A program made the translations under genes and the position numbers. This document shows positions 44,891 to 54,691 of a DNA stretch of 64,000 bases, piece after piece (the stretch's first letter is position 1; each line of letters opens with the position of its first letter). The notes beneath the pieces are model-generated. The model had not been told where the DNA came from and did no database searches. It saw only the letters and a list, made by a program, of their open reading frames with translations. The stretch is taken from positions 496,001 to 560,000 of the forward strand of contig MU867075.1 of the NCBI GenBank assembly GCA_033725935.1, read 5' to 3'. The stretch comes from Cladorrhinum sp. PSN259 (lineage: Eukaryota > Ascomycota > Sordariomycetes > Sordariales > Podosporaceae).

Positions 44891-46644
44891 ATGGCTGACC
44901 TTGAACCTTCGTCCAGCTATACTCAGCATTCAATTGTCATATCACAGATTACAGACGACAACATGCCTCCAGCAGTCGTAAGTAGTCGCCAACCCCACGT
45001 GACCAACACCCATACCTTCATGACACCCTTGCTGACACTTTATATAGCGAACGAGAAGCACCCGTGCGGTGACGAACGAGAACGATGAGAACAGCGCTGA
45101 CGTGACGACGCGTCTCACTCGGGCCAAGGCTGCGACATTGAAGGTTGATGAGCTCTCAATGCCTACCAAGACTACTCTCCAGTCCAAGAAGACGACTGCA
45201 GCTGCCAACCCCACCCGCAAGCGTGCTGCTTTGGGCGATTTGAGCAATGTTACCAAGGGCGAGCTTGCAGAAGGGAAGAAGGCTGCTGGCAAGACCGGCT
45301 TGGTCTCCAAAGCTGCTCATCCTACCGGTATCACGAAGAAGTCTGCTGCCCCCCGGGCTGCACTGGGTGCTAAGCCAACCAACTCCAAGGTGGCGGACAA
45401 GAAGTCCGGCGCAGGTGCTGTCTCGGGCACCAAGCGGACGCGCAAGGAAGCCAGCGCACCCATTAAGGATGAGGTGGAAGGCCAACCGACTCGCAAGACC
45501 GTTAAGGTTGCGAAGGTTGAGAAGGTTGAGAAGGTTGAGAAGGTTGAGGCTGTTGTTGAGAAGAAGGTTAAGAAGGCCGCGGTGGTTGAGAAGCCTGTGG
45601 TTGAAGCTCCTGCTCCCGCCCCCGTTATTGCTGAGCCTGTCGAGCAAATCTACCCTCCTGGTGTCAAGAACTTGGACGAGGAGGATCTCGATGATCCGCT
45701 CATGGTTGCCGAATATGCCAATGACATCTTCGAGTACCTGCGCGATCTTGAGTGCAACTCAGTCCCTAACCCTCAGTACATGTCACACCAGGACGACCTT
45801 GAGTGGAAGACGCGCGGCATTCTGATTGATTGGCTTGTGGAGGTCCATACCCGCTTCCATCTCCTTCCCGAGACTCTTTTCTTGGCCGTCAACATCATCG
45901 ATCGTTTCCTCTCCGAGAAGGTTGTTCAGCTTGACCGCCTCCAACTCGTTGGTATCACCGCCATGTTCATCGCTTCCAAGTATGAGGAGGTATTGTCGCC
46001 ACATATCGCCAACTTCCGCCATGTGGCCGATGATGGCTTCAGCGAGGCCGAGATCCTGAGCGCCGAGCGCTTCGTCCTCCAGACTCTCAACTACGATCTG
46101 AGCTACCCGAATCCCATGAACTTCCTGCGTCGCATTTCAAAGGCAGACAACTATGACATTCAGTCGCGCACCATCGGCAAGTATCTTATGGAGATCAGCC
46201 TTCTGGACCACCGCTTCATGGCGTACCGCCCCAGTCATATTGCCGCCGCGGCTATGTACCTTGGGCGGTTGATCTTGGACCGTGGTGAATGGGTAAGTTG
46301 ACAACATGAGGTAACAATCTGTGCACAGTTGTATGCTAACGGAGATATGATAGGACGAGACCATTGCATACTATGCCGGCTACACCGAGGAGGAGATTGA
46401 GCCTGTGTTCCACCTTATGGTCGACTACCTTGCTCGCCCCGTTGTTCACGAGGCCTTCTTCAAAAAGTATGCAAGCAAGAAGTTCTTGAAGGGTATGTCA
46501 TTCATCCACGCCTGCTTATTTGAGCGACGATCACTAACATCATGTGTAGCATCCATCTTGACGCGCCAATGGGCCAAGAAGAATGCCGCAGTTTACGGCG
46601 TTGAGGACGTCCATCTCAGCCTTGACGAGATCTCACGACTTTGA
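44891..46644 (+). CDS. G2/mitotic B-type cyclin
   Basis: Four exons (44891-44977, 45048-46292, 46354-46492, 46550-46644) give 521 residues. B-type cyclins activate CDK1 for entry into mitosis. A destruction box RAALGDLSN (residues about 88-96, fitting R-x-x-L-x4-N) marks it for APC/C proteolysis. It is followed by a Lys/Ala/Val-rich linker with the repeat EKVEKVEKVE. The cyclin N-box has KTRGILIDWLVEVHTRFHLLPETLFLAVNIIDRFLS and SKYEE, and the C-terminal box has FVLQTLNYDLSYPNPMNFLRR. Introns are 70, 61 and 57 nt and all preserve phase. The ATG at 44891 has an A at -3. It resembles NIME/Cdc13/CLB-type mitotic cyclins rather than G1 cyclins. Confidence 0.95.
45512..45547 (+). repeat. 9-bp tandem repeat inside the cyclin gene
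   Basis: Four copies of GAAGGTTGA code for the Lys-Val-Glu repeats of the linker between destruction box and cyclin box. The unit is a multiple of three, so length changes keep the frame. Confidence 0.85.
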
Positions 46645-48021
46645 TCTTAGTCACGTATCGTATACCAGTTCGGAACATCATGTCTTCGAATATTGTAGAG
46701 TATCAGGATACCACTATGTGGTTGGATTCACCCCTTTGACGACACCTCATGATTAACCTATCCGTTTTAAACAATTCATCTCGGCATCGGGTTTTCAGAA
46801 ATCAACCCGATCTTCTTTTCGTCATACTCATCTTCTTGACGAGATACCCATCATCAGGGTCGGCGAGCGTCTTTAGTGCCACAACAGCCAGGCGTCTTTC
46901 TCATTTTTATACGGCATCGGCAGGGCATTTCTTCATTGTTTTTTTTTCTACTTTTTTACCGGTCGATTTATCGCGGTGGCGCCCGGTGTCTCGGAAGATA
47001 GGAATTGGGAGTGTTTGTTTTTTTGAAAGGTTTGGCTTTTTTCCTCACCACCAATTTGAGGGGTGTTGTCTTGCGCCCTTCGCACCTCGTTATCATATGG
47101 CTTTGTCGTTTAGCTGTTTCTGGCGTTCTTTTTTCAATACACAGGAACTCTAGCTGCCATTGCTGCATAATATGGAACTTTGGGAGCGCGATCATGGGAA
47201 TGCTCGGTTAAGGCTGGGCGATGATGGTAAACTTTGGGAGAAGGATACGAGTGGGGATTGCAAGGAAAAAATTGTGTACATATTTTTGTGTCGGTTTAGG
47301 CTAGATGGTTATCTGGCATCGGAATGAGAGCATTGCATTTATTCTGGTATTGGGGTTCTCTAAAAAATCTGGCCGAAATTGGTGGGGTATCGGATGGGAA
47401 AGACGTTTGTTTGGGGTTGCTCTTTTCTCCAAGACAGTTCTTCCTGTCTGGCAGTCTCTTACATCATACCGTCCATGTGGTGTGTTGTTTGTTTGGTCCT
47501 TTGGGGAGGTTGGTTGCCATGGCAGCCGATCCACATTATTCTTCTCCTCCCTCCCCCCCCCCCCCCCTTTTTTTTTTTTCCTTGGCTTTGGCCATGGATG
47601 GAGAAACGTTGACAGGGAAATGGCATCATCATGTTGTTTGGGGTTGGAGAGATTGGACCTTTAGAGTATGTATCTGTTTTTCCTTCACAGGGGGAGACGG
47701 TCAAAAACATAAATGGCAGTGATTTGCAAAAAAATTAAATTACAAATGATGAAATGGCTTTCGTTGTCTTTTGTGATGGTGAAGAAGCGCCAATATATGT
47801 AAGGTGTATACGTACAGATAATATACATCCATCGTATACGGATGGGTAATGTTTGATCTTGTTATCCGTGTATGTACTAATTACTGGTTGGTTTTTACTT
47901 GTCAGTGGTAATTTGTATTTTTATTATTATTTTTGTTTGGTTTTTTTTTGGGGGGGGGGTTTTTTTTGAGAGAGAAGAGGGTTTAGTTTGCTTCTTCTGC
48001 AATATCAGTCAGTTAGTTAAT
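46645..48021. other. 3' region of cyclin B up to the LINE insertion
   Basis: 1.4 kb downstream of the cyclin stop, with C/T runs near 47547-47580 and T10-G10-T runs at about 47940-47967. No conserved frame. It is the left flank of the retrotransposon. Confidence 0.55.
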
Positions 48022-48036
48022 TAGTTATATCCAAAG
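48022..48036 (+). repeat. target-site duplication, left copy
   Basis: TAGTTATATCCAAAG immediately precedes the retrotransposon and is repeated exactly at 50272-50286. Confidence 0.9.
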
Positions 48037-50271
48037 GGGGTCTTGGAAGGCCCCAGGGGAGGATCTACTGCCTATAGGCTTCCTAAAAGCCTGCGGGGAG
48101 CCGCTTTACCGCATACTCGCCGCTCTAATCACGGCCTGCTTCAGGCTTAACTGGTTCCCGGAAAGGTTCAAGAAGGCAAAGACTATAGTGCTAGCCAAGC
48201 CAGGCAAGAAGCTCGAAGACTACAAGACCCCGGCTAGCTATAAGCCCATAGCCCTACTCCCTACAATAGGGAAGGTTATAGAAGCTATACTAGCCGAAAG
48301 GATCACTTACGTAGCAGAGAGACACAACCTCCTCCCGGACGAACAGATGGGTAATAGGCAACATAGGTCCACAGAACTAGCAATTCGACTAGTAGTGGCC
48401 CAGGTCCAGGAGGCCTGGCGCCAAGGCCTAACACCCTCCCTACTGCAGCTTGATATTTCGGGAGCCTTCGATACAGTCAACCACATCCGGCTACTACATA
48501 CCCTCCGCACCCTGGGCTACCCTGGTTGGCTACTACGCACGCTTAAGTCGTGGCTCACAAGCCGTTCGGCCAGCCTATACTTCGACGGTAGAACTACTAA
48601 ACCGGTACCGGTACGGGCCGGGGTCCCCCAAGGATCCCCGCTCTCACCAGTACTATTCCTACTATATATTGCAAGCCTATACGAAGCCTTAAAAGACAAG
48701 CACCCACACATTAGCCTAGTAGGCTTCGCAGACGACACCAACCTCCTAGCCTTCGGCAAGGGCCCAGAATCCAACGCAAAGCAGTTAGAAGAGGCTTGGA
48801 AGACGTGTTTACAGTGGGCGAGTACTAGGGGCATGGCCTTTAACGCGGCCAAGAGCGAGCTGATCCACTTCAATAAGGGCCGTACGCAGTGGCCTAGGCC
48901 ACTACACTTAGTCGACCCTGCCGGGCAAGGCCACAGCACTATAAAGCCAGTAGGCTCAGCACGCTTCCTGGGGGTCTTCTTAGATAGGAAGCTCTCGTGG
49001 AAAGCCCACGGCCAAGCCGTGGGTAAGAAGCTAAAAACACAAGACTTTGCACTAGCTAGGCTGGCTGGTAAGACCTGGGGGCCCGGCTTGGCCCGCTGCA
49101 GGGAGGTATATACTAAGTGTATTCGAAGTGCCATAGCCTACGGAGCCTCTAGCTTCCACACACCTACGCCCCCCGCAGGCAAGCCTACAGGACTAGCTAA
49201 GCACTTAGCCAAGGCTCAGAACCGTAGCCTACGTATAGTAGCCGGGGCTTACAAAGCCACACCACTTCGTTACTTAGAAGCCGAGACCTGGGTGCCACCA
49301 CTAGACCTATACTTCAACAAGCGGCTCGCAGACTTCGAAGACAGAATCCACAGGCCAGTGACTGTGGCTGACAAGCCTCCGAAAGCACCAGTGGTAATAG
49401 TACAAGAGGCCTGTAATAGGCTGGTCCTACGGGCACAAAGAAACCGGGCCAGGGCCAGAGGCCGGAGGCCTCTCCCTGGACCTATGGCACCCACGGCAGT
49501 AGAAAGGGCTGTAAATACAATAGGGTCTTGGAAGGCCCGGAGCAGTAGTAACCGCGAAGGAGAACGCTCTATGGAAGCCTTGGCAATGGCTTGGAAGGAA
49601 CGGTGGAAGGCTCAGACAGAGGGCAAGCCTCAGAGGCCGTCGAGGCTAGTGGACGAAAAAGGCCTAGACCTCACAGACAAGGCCGTCTTTCGACGGCACG
49701 AAGGACTGACTAAAGCCCATAGCTCTCTCTTAACACAGGCCCGTACAGGGGCTATAGGGCTGAAAGACTTCCTTTTTCGGGCCCGCGTACCGGGAATTAC
49801 TACCCCCTACTGTACTTGCGGCTCCGGCCGCGAGTCGGTAGAACACCTGGTAGTATGGTGCCCAGACCCACCGAAACCAAGAACCTGGATGGTATCAGGG
49901 ATCGACTCCCGTAGAGACTTACAGTGGGCCCTGAAGGGCGGAAGCCCTAGGGCGGGAAGGCTTGCAAGGAAGGTTCTGACATGGCTGATGGATTCGGGCA
50001 GGCTTCTAGAATACAACCTGGCTAGGAAGCTGGAGCTGGAACTGGAAGCAAGCCTGGGCATAGACCCTACAATATAGGGCGGCCATGGACCAGTTGGCTT
50101 CCTTTTACAATGGTATGATATGGATACGGGCCTACTACGGCCGACGGAAGGATTCTATAGAGTAGATACGAGGTTTTTCAGCCGGCCCTTACGGTACGGT
50201 TTTCCTTGTGTAAATAGCAGTAGAGGGACCGACGAGCCCTGCCAAGGGCATAGCGGTGTACGAATAAATAA
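48037..50271 (+). mobile_element. 5'-truncated LINE (non-LTR) retrotransposon
   Basis: This 2,235-bp insertion is bounded by perfect 15-bp direct repeats (48022-48036 and 50272-50286). It begins inside the coding region of the second ORF and ends with a 195-bp 3' untranslated part finishing in AATAAATAA, a short A-rich tail rather than long poly(A). There are no long terminal repeats. The endonuclease, the first ORF and the promoter are absent, as expected when target-primed reverse transcription stops early. Base composition and codon use (many CTA, ATA and AGG codons and GC-rich blocks) differ from the neighbouring genes. The remaining reading frame is uninterrupted. Clade assignment (Tad1/I-like) is tentative. 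Confidence 0.93.
48038..50077 (+). CDS. LINE reverse transcriptase fragment (no start codon of its own)
   Basis: The frame is open from the very left end of the insertion, with no in-frame stop for 679 codons. The fragment starts SWKAPGEDLLPIGFLKACGE, the conserved entry to LINE reverse transcriptases. Fingers and palm motifs follow: YKPIALLPTIGKVIE, LLQLDISGAFDTVNH (first catalytic Asp, near residue 139), GVPQGSPLSPVLFLLY and GFADDTNLLAFG (the catalytic Asp pair near 232). Then come ARFLGVFLDRKLSWKAHG and a thumb region. Near the C-terminus CTCGSGRESVEHLVVWC is the zinc-knuckle-like CCHC element found at the end of many fungal LINE proteins. I see no RNase H domain. The upstream endonuclease domain was lost, and no ATG with good context begins the fragment, so a translated product is unlikely unless initiation occurs internally. 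The frame is intact but the gene is a truncated copy. Confidence 0.93.
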   Translation, partial: GSWKAPGEDLLPIGFLKACGEPLYRILAALITACFRLNWFPERFKKAKTIVLAKPGKKLEDYKTPASYKPIALLPTIGKVIEAILAERITYVAERHNLLPDEQMGNRQHRSTELAIRLVVAQVQEAWRQGLTPSLLQLDISGAFDTVNHIRLLHTLRTLGYPGWLLRTLKSWLTSRSASLYFDGRTTKPVPVRAGVPQGSPLSPVLFLLYIASLYEALKDKHPHISLVGFADDTNLLAFGKGPESNAKQLEEAWKTCLQWASTRGMAFNAAKSELIHFNKGRTQWPRPLHLVDPAGQGHSTIKPVGSARFLGVFLDRKLSWKAHGQAVGKKLKTQDFALARLAGKTWGPGLARCREVYTKCIRSAIAYGASSFHTPTPPAGKPTGLAKHLAKAQNRSLRIVAGAYKATPLRYLEAETWVPPLDLYFNKRLADFEDRIHRPVTVADKPPKAPVVIVQEACNRLVLRAQRNRARARGRRPLPGPMAPTAVERAVNTIGSWKARSSSNREGERSMEALAMAWKERWKAQTEGKPQRPSRLVDEKGLDLTDKAVFRRHEGLTKAHSSLLTQARTGAIGLKDFLFRARVPGITTPYCTCGSGRESVEHLVVWCPDPPKPRTWMVSGIDSRRDLQWALKGGSPRAGRLARKVLTWLMDSGRLLEYNLARKLELELEASLGIDPTI

Positions 50272-50286
50272 TAGTTATATCCAAAG
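50272..50286 (+). repeat. target-site duplication, right copy
   Basis: Exact repeat of the left copy (TAGTTATATCCAAAG), following the AATAAATAA tail of the LINE. Confidence 0.9.
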
Positions 50287-50300
50287 TCCCCCCTTTGCCA

Positions 50301-50324
50301 TAGATAGATAGATAGATAGATAGA
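50301..50324 (+). repeat. (TAGA)6 tetranucleotide repeat
   Basis: Six TAGA units begin 14 bp right of the right target-site duplication. Because they lie outside the duplication they belong to the pre-insertion locus and not to the LINE tail. Confidence 0.85.
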
Positions 50325-50777
50325 TTGGTATTTAGTTGTCCCCATGGATCAATTTTACTGTTGACGATATTCAAGCAAATAGGTTTATTTATACTTCAAT
50401 ACTCATGACGATTTACTCTTTTTTCTTTCTTCCTTGTATAATATCTTACTCATTTCTTTTCTTTTTTTAAATACCTATTTAAAATCCCACTGTTGAGGAG
50501 CACCACTCGTTCGGGAAACTTTTCCATAAACCTGGCATGGATAAAATAATCTAAACCCCATAGATTGTAGGACAAACTGTTCCCACGGTGTGGTAATTTG
50601 TACATACCTCCACTCACCACATTATGGTAAACAAATTTTTTTGAGGCTTCATCGATGGACCCATACATACACTGTATGTACCACAATCGAGGGTGTCATC
50701 ATCGATGAGTCTTCTTATTCTTCACAAATCTATCTGATTTCCCCAACGCTTACTCAAGCCTCAAACAACATTCCAAA

Positions 50778-50823
50778 CACTGAATCACTGAACCACTGAA
50801 TCACGGAATCACGGAATCACGGA
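50778..50823 (+). repeat. 8-bp tandem repeat, about 5.75 units
   Basis: CACTGAAT-type units in a row. The first three read CACTGAA(T/C) and the last three CACGGA(AT), so one substitution was spread by copy-number expansion. Confidence 0.85.
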
Positions 50824-51277
50824 GCTGAATTGAATTGCCTTCCAAAAAGCTTTGCATTGCTAGTTACTGTGCTTTTCTAATACATCATCACCATCCATCC
50901 GTCTTCCTCCCCCGTTTCCGTCCCGGAACCATAAAAAGGGTATCATCACTGTTCCTCCATACCTAATGCTTTACCATCCCAAATGCCGCAACAAAAGAAA
51001 AAACACCGAGATCCCACCGAAACCATGGCTCAACGCCTCTTCAGCAAAATGATACAACGCTTAACTACCGCCTGCTCTCTATTTAGAATAAACGCTTCCA
51101 ATCGACAACACCACGCTATGAACAGTCCTCAATGACAAGGCTTTCCTTCCATCTCAGAATCCGAACAATCCCAATGGCAGGTATATAGTTAGCTAGCGGG
51201 GTGCCGCAATGGCATTTCAATGAACGACAATCACACAACTCGATGAAGAATACGAGTTGGCAATACAAACAGTTCTT

Positions 51278-52768
51278 TTAAAACGCCTCACCAACTCTAA
51301 CACACTTCGTCGGCCTGTAAGAACCAGCCTCAGAAAACGTGCTCTCCACCACCCCGCGGCAACTCCTCTTAAGCTGGCGAACAGTCTTCTTGGCCGCGAT
51401 GGTCTTGGACTTGATGAGCCGCGCCAAAAGGGTATGCGCGCGTATCTTTTGCTGCTGGCGCATAACGTCGCTGGGGCAGTAAGTCGGGATCATGGAGATG
51501 TCGGTGATGATGGACATATCGTCGCCAATAATGTCTTCTTCCTCGTCGTCACTTAGAGCGTCCTCGTCTGCGTGAACCGACAATAAGCTGTTGCGACACC
51601 TGGGTTCGCGGGCAGGATTGACAGAAAATGGCATGGTGATTTGCTCGCTGAGGTCGGCGTCTTGAAAGGCGATCTCTTGCTGGGAGGTGCTCTTGTTGTC
51701 GGGCAACAGCTGAACAGTCGCGACAATCCCGCCTCCTCGCTTAGCCGAGGAGAGAGAGAACTTGGCCGGCAAAGAAATTGGTTCGATAATCATGGAATCC
51801 TGTGGACCGTTCCCCTCTGTCGTCTCTGGACTAATCAGATCTGCTGGCACTGCGCTGATGTTCGGGAAACCTCCGCGAATGCAAGGAGAGCGGTGAATTG
51901 AGACGCAGTCGGGATCATCGAATTTGATGTCAGCGCCGCCGCCGCCAATTGAGAGGTCATCGTAGGTGCTGGTGGGAGTGGCAAAGTCGCTGGTATCGTC
52001 GCTAAAATCGGCTTCAACCTCTTCAGCCAGCTTCGTACGAAACGAGCAGGCGTTGCGGTCTTCGAGCGACCTTCTTTCGTTCATGTCAAAAGAAAGTGTC
52101 GAATCGATTGGGAGCTTTGAGTGGCGGTGGGAATACTGTTTCGAGTACCAAGGAGGAGTAGTAGTGGTCTGGTACTGGCCGCTGTACATGTCTGAGAGAA
52201 AAGTGGCAGCAAGGACGGCGGCGAAAGCTAAATTGGGTTTTGCGGTCAGCAAGATGATAAATTTAGGAACTTCTTTCTCCCTTTCGCAGTAGCTTTCCAA
52301 CAAGAGAGCGGAAACTAAGTGGACGCCGAGAAGGGTGCTGCTGCAGCGCAAAGTAGGATTTTTGAGACGGAAAAGAAATCAAAGATGCCCCAAGAAGAGA
52401 CTGTGCGTGCCCCCATATCGGTCCGAGTGCCATACATAGCCTGCGGGAAAGAAAGCTTTGCAGTTCTTGTTGCAAGAAAAGGAAGTTCCATCTCTTTCTT
52501 CCTCTGATGGTTTGGCCATAGAGGTAGGTCCTTGTGATTCACCGAGGTGCGTCATGGGTGTACACATATCCACAACATATACAATGGATGAGACCAAATA
52601 TTTACCTTTTTGTTTGGAGTTCTCAGCCATGATCGCCCTCCGTCTTTGCCTCTCCTTCTTCATGATGCCGGCGGGCATCCTGCCCTTTGTTGCTGGTGTT
52701 GATGTGATGTCATGGCTGCTCTGTCGTTGCTGTTGAGGTTGACGATGAAGAAGTTGTACTTTGATCAT
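51278..52768 (-). CDS. uncharacterised protein, probably two exons
   Basis: I do not recognise this protein. The main exon, 52191-51278, codes for about 303 residues from MYSGQYQTTTTPPWYSKQYS onward. It has acidic stretches (EEVEADFSDDTSDF, DEDALSDDEEEDIIGDD), a long polar middle, and a basic end with KIRAHTLLARLIKSKTIAAKKTVRQLKRSCRGVVE. That tail could be a helical or nuclear-targeting region. A first exon 52768-52606 (MIKVQLLHRQ..., or from the internal ATG at 52678, MPAGIMKKERQRRRAIMAEN) fits in phase through GTAAAT and CTCTCAG sites and gives 358 or 328 residues. The intron would be 414 nt, long for this window, so a start at 52189 within the main exon is an alternative. No signal peptide or membrane segment is present if the intron is removed. 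Its neighbours give no hint of function. Confidence 0.6.
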
Positions 52769-54415
52769 CGTGTATGATGTTGTGTAGGTAGGAAGTAGGA
52801 GTGGGTTCGTTGGTGGTACTGGAGATGTGACAAGGTGATGGTAGTGAGAGTGGTGCAAGAGGTGGTGATGGTCCAGATCTCCCCCTGATATATGAGAATG
52901 CACAAACGAAGGGAACCTTATTTAGACAAAAGGTGTTCTGTCCCGGTCCGGGCGATGCTACCAAGTGCTAGTCATCATGCAAGGCACGCAGGTAGCTCAA
53001 CGGCCCACTGCAGCCAATGAGCCAAAGAGCGGTGGCTTCCATTTTGAGTTCAATTGGTGCCCGATGGTGGTTCCTCAGAGTTCCGGCTCGTGATTTGTTT
53101 CAACCCATCTTTTTGCAGGCTTGCACGCCTCGCCGACTGCCAGCTGTTCCATCCCCATCCTCGTCGAATCAAAGCATCCAGCCCCGATGGGCCCTGCTTG
53201 GCTGGCCCCAATCTTGGCCAATACCCTTCGACCTGCCACGACACAAACACCGCTCATCCTGCTGATGCATCATCCTTTGCAAAAAGCGGGGGAGAGGAGA
53301 AAGCGCAATGCACAAGTGCGCATCAGCACCGAAGGAGCGCAAGACACAGAGAGTGAGAGAGAGCAGAAAAAAAGACTCAGCGCACAACACCATTGAAACC
53401 GGACTAAACCTTATCGTCACTTACACCTGTCCACAGCACTAAACGGGGCGGCCGGGCCCGTCAACTCAATTCAGGCTCCATTCCACCTCCGTCTTGGCAC
53501 ACCGAACGGCTTTCGGGAGAGGTTGGCATCGGCTTAAGGGAGTCCCGATCAGATGGGACGCGACCCTCTTCACTTGCACCCAAACGCAAGATACACTTTC
53601 ACAACGTCCATCAAAATCACCACCACCCTACCTCCCATCTCATAAATAAAAAAAGCCTCATCCATGATTTTGAGACACTGTTGAAAAACGACAGGGGCCC
53701 AGACCCTCTAGAATCAGAAAACCACAAAGTGATTCATTAGCTCGGGTACCTTGCATCATGCATCTGCACATACATACATGCATTGCATCTGTGCATTCAC
53801 TTTTCCTGTAACCCTCGCAAGTCTTTACATAGGTACTTTTTGGAATGTGCAAAAAACCAAGTGCGGCTTAATTATTAGGTAGTTCCAGGATGAAAAAAAA
53901 AAGTGTGAATTGAATTGAATCAGCTCTCTCAACACACTTGAAATGTGTGAGAAGCTCACCAGCATTGGTAAAATAAAGATCCCTCTAAGCAATCTCTTAC
54001 GAGTCCTCCTCCTTCCCAGCATCAAGAACGCCCCAAGTAGATATAAAAGGTAAATAAACCATAAATAAAGTCATCCCATAAAAAGCCATCATATAAACCC
54101 TAGTAATAGCCAATCCAAACAATCAAGTGAGGAAGGTTAATTAAGTCGTAAAAAGAAGTGAAGAAGTAAGGGGGAGGTGTTTGTTTTGTGTTTTGTGTCC
54201 CAAAAAAAATGAGGGAGAATATGTTCGGGTTTTCCGTTTCCAGCACTGGGAGAATCCATATCCACACACCACCACCCCTTCCCACTTCCCAGTGCCTCGT
54301 GGTGTTTTCTTCTTCAGTTCTCGTCGTCGTCGGAATCGTGTAATTGTGAAGTTTGTGTTATTGAGTGCATGTTGTGTCCGTGGTGTTGTTGACTGACTGC
54401 AGCCATGTTGTCCCT
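52769..54415. other. intergenic region between two uncharacterised genes
   Basis: 1.65 kb that must contain the promoter of the gene to its left and the 3' end of the small gene to its right (both minus strand). Overlapping short frames near 53050-53400 on both strands carry no recognisable motif. Confidence 0.5.
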
Positions 54416-54691
54416 TTAGAAAGAAGACATGCGAGCCTCAAGACTGCAAAAGGTAGCAGCGGGCCTTGGCTCGAGGACAAAGGGGTCCTTTTCGTCGTCG
54501 CCAAGGTCAAATGACGCCTTTTGCCGGAACACGATGCTGTTGATGGTGTCGACCGGCGAGCTGGCCTGCGATGTGAATGAGGCACGGTCGCTGCTTGTCC
54601 GGGACGATGACGACAATGACCGACGGAACGACGTCCGGATGCTGTAGTTGGAGAAGCGGGAAGTGATGCTGTGGAACCTGGAGGAATGCAT
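54416..54691 (-). CDS. small Ser/Arg-rich uncharacterised protein (91 aa)
   Basis: A single open frame starts at the ATG at 54691 (MHSSRFHSITSRFSNYSIRT) and codes for 91 residues. The first half is Ser/Arg/Phe-rich with a repeated S-x-R-F/S-x-R pattern. The second half holds SPVDTINSIVFRQKASFDLGDDEKDPFVLEPRP and ends SLEARMSSF. No signal peptide, membrane segment or known motif is seen. The frame continues upstream to 54856 without a better start, and that part looks like a CT-rich leader. The organised composition and a sensible leader argue for a real gene, but it is short and I do not recognise the family. Confidence 0.5.
   Translation of the reverse strand: MHSSRFHSITSRFSNYSIRTSFRRSLSSSSRTSSDRASFTSQASSPVDTINSIVFRQKASFDLGDDEKDPFVLEPRPAATFCSLEARMSSF

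Larger units (their letters stand above)
50287..51277. other. intergenic region right of the LINE
   Basis: 0.99 kb holding a (TAGA)6 tract next to the insertion, an 8-bp tandem repeat at 50778-50823, and presumably the 3' end of the uncharacterised gene that follows on the minus strand. No gene is visible. Confidence 0.5.

Noticed and set aside
44612..45088. 158-codon frame overlapping the cyclin B start
   Set aside because: It begins at a non-ATG codon, runs through the CT-rich leader and the first intron, and is in a different phase from the conserved cyclin sequence.
48517..49134. 205-codon frame antisense to the LINE reverse transcriptase
   Set aside because: A mirror frame of the conserved catalytic region, without independent features.
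50778..50823. CRISPR-like array
   Set aside because: The units are 8 bp without spacers and the genome is eukaryotic; it is a simple tandem repeat.
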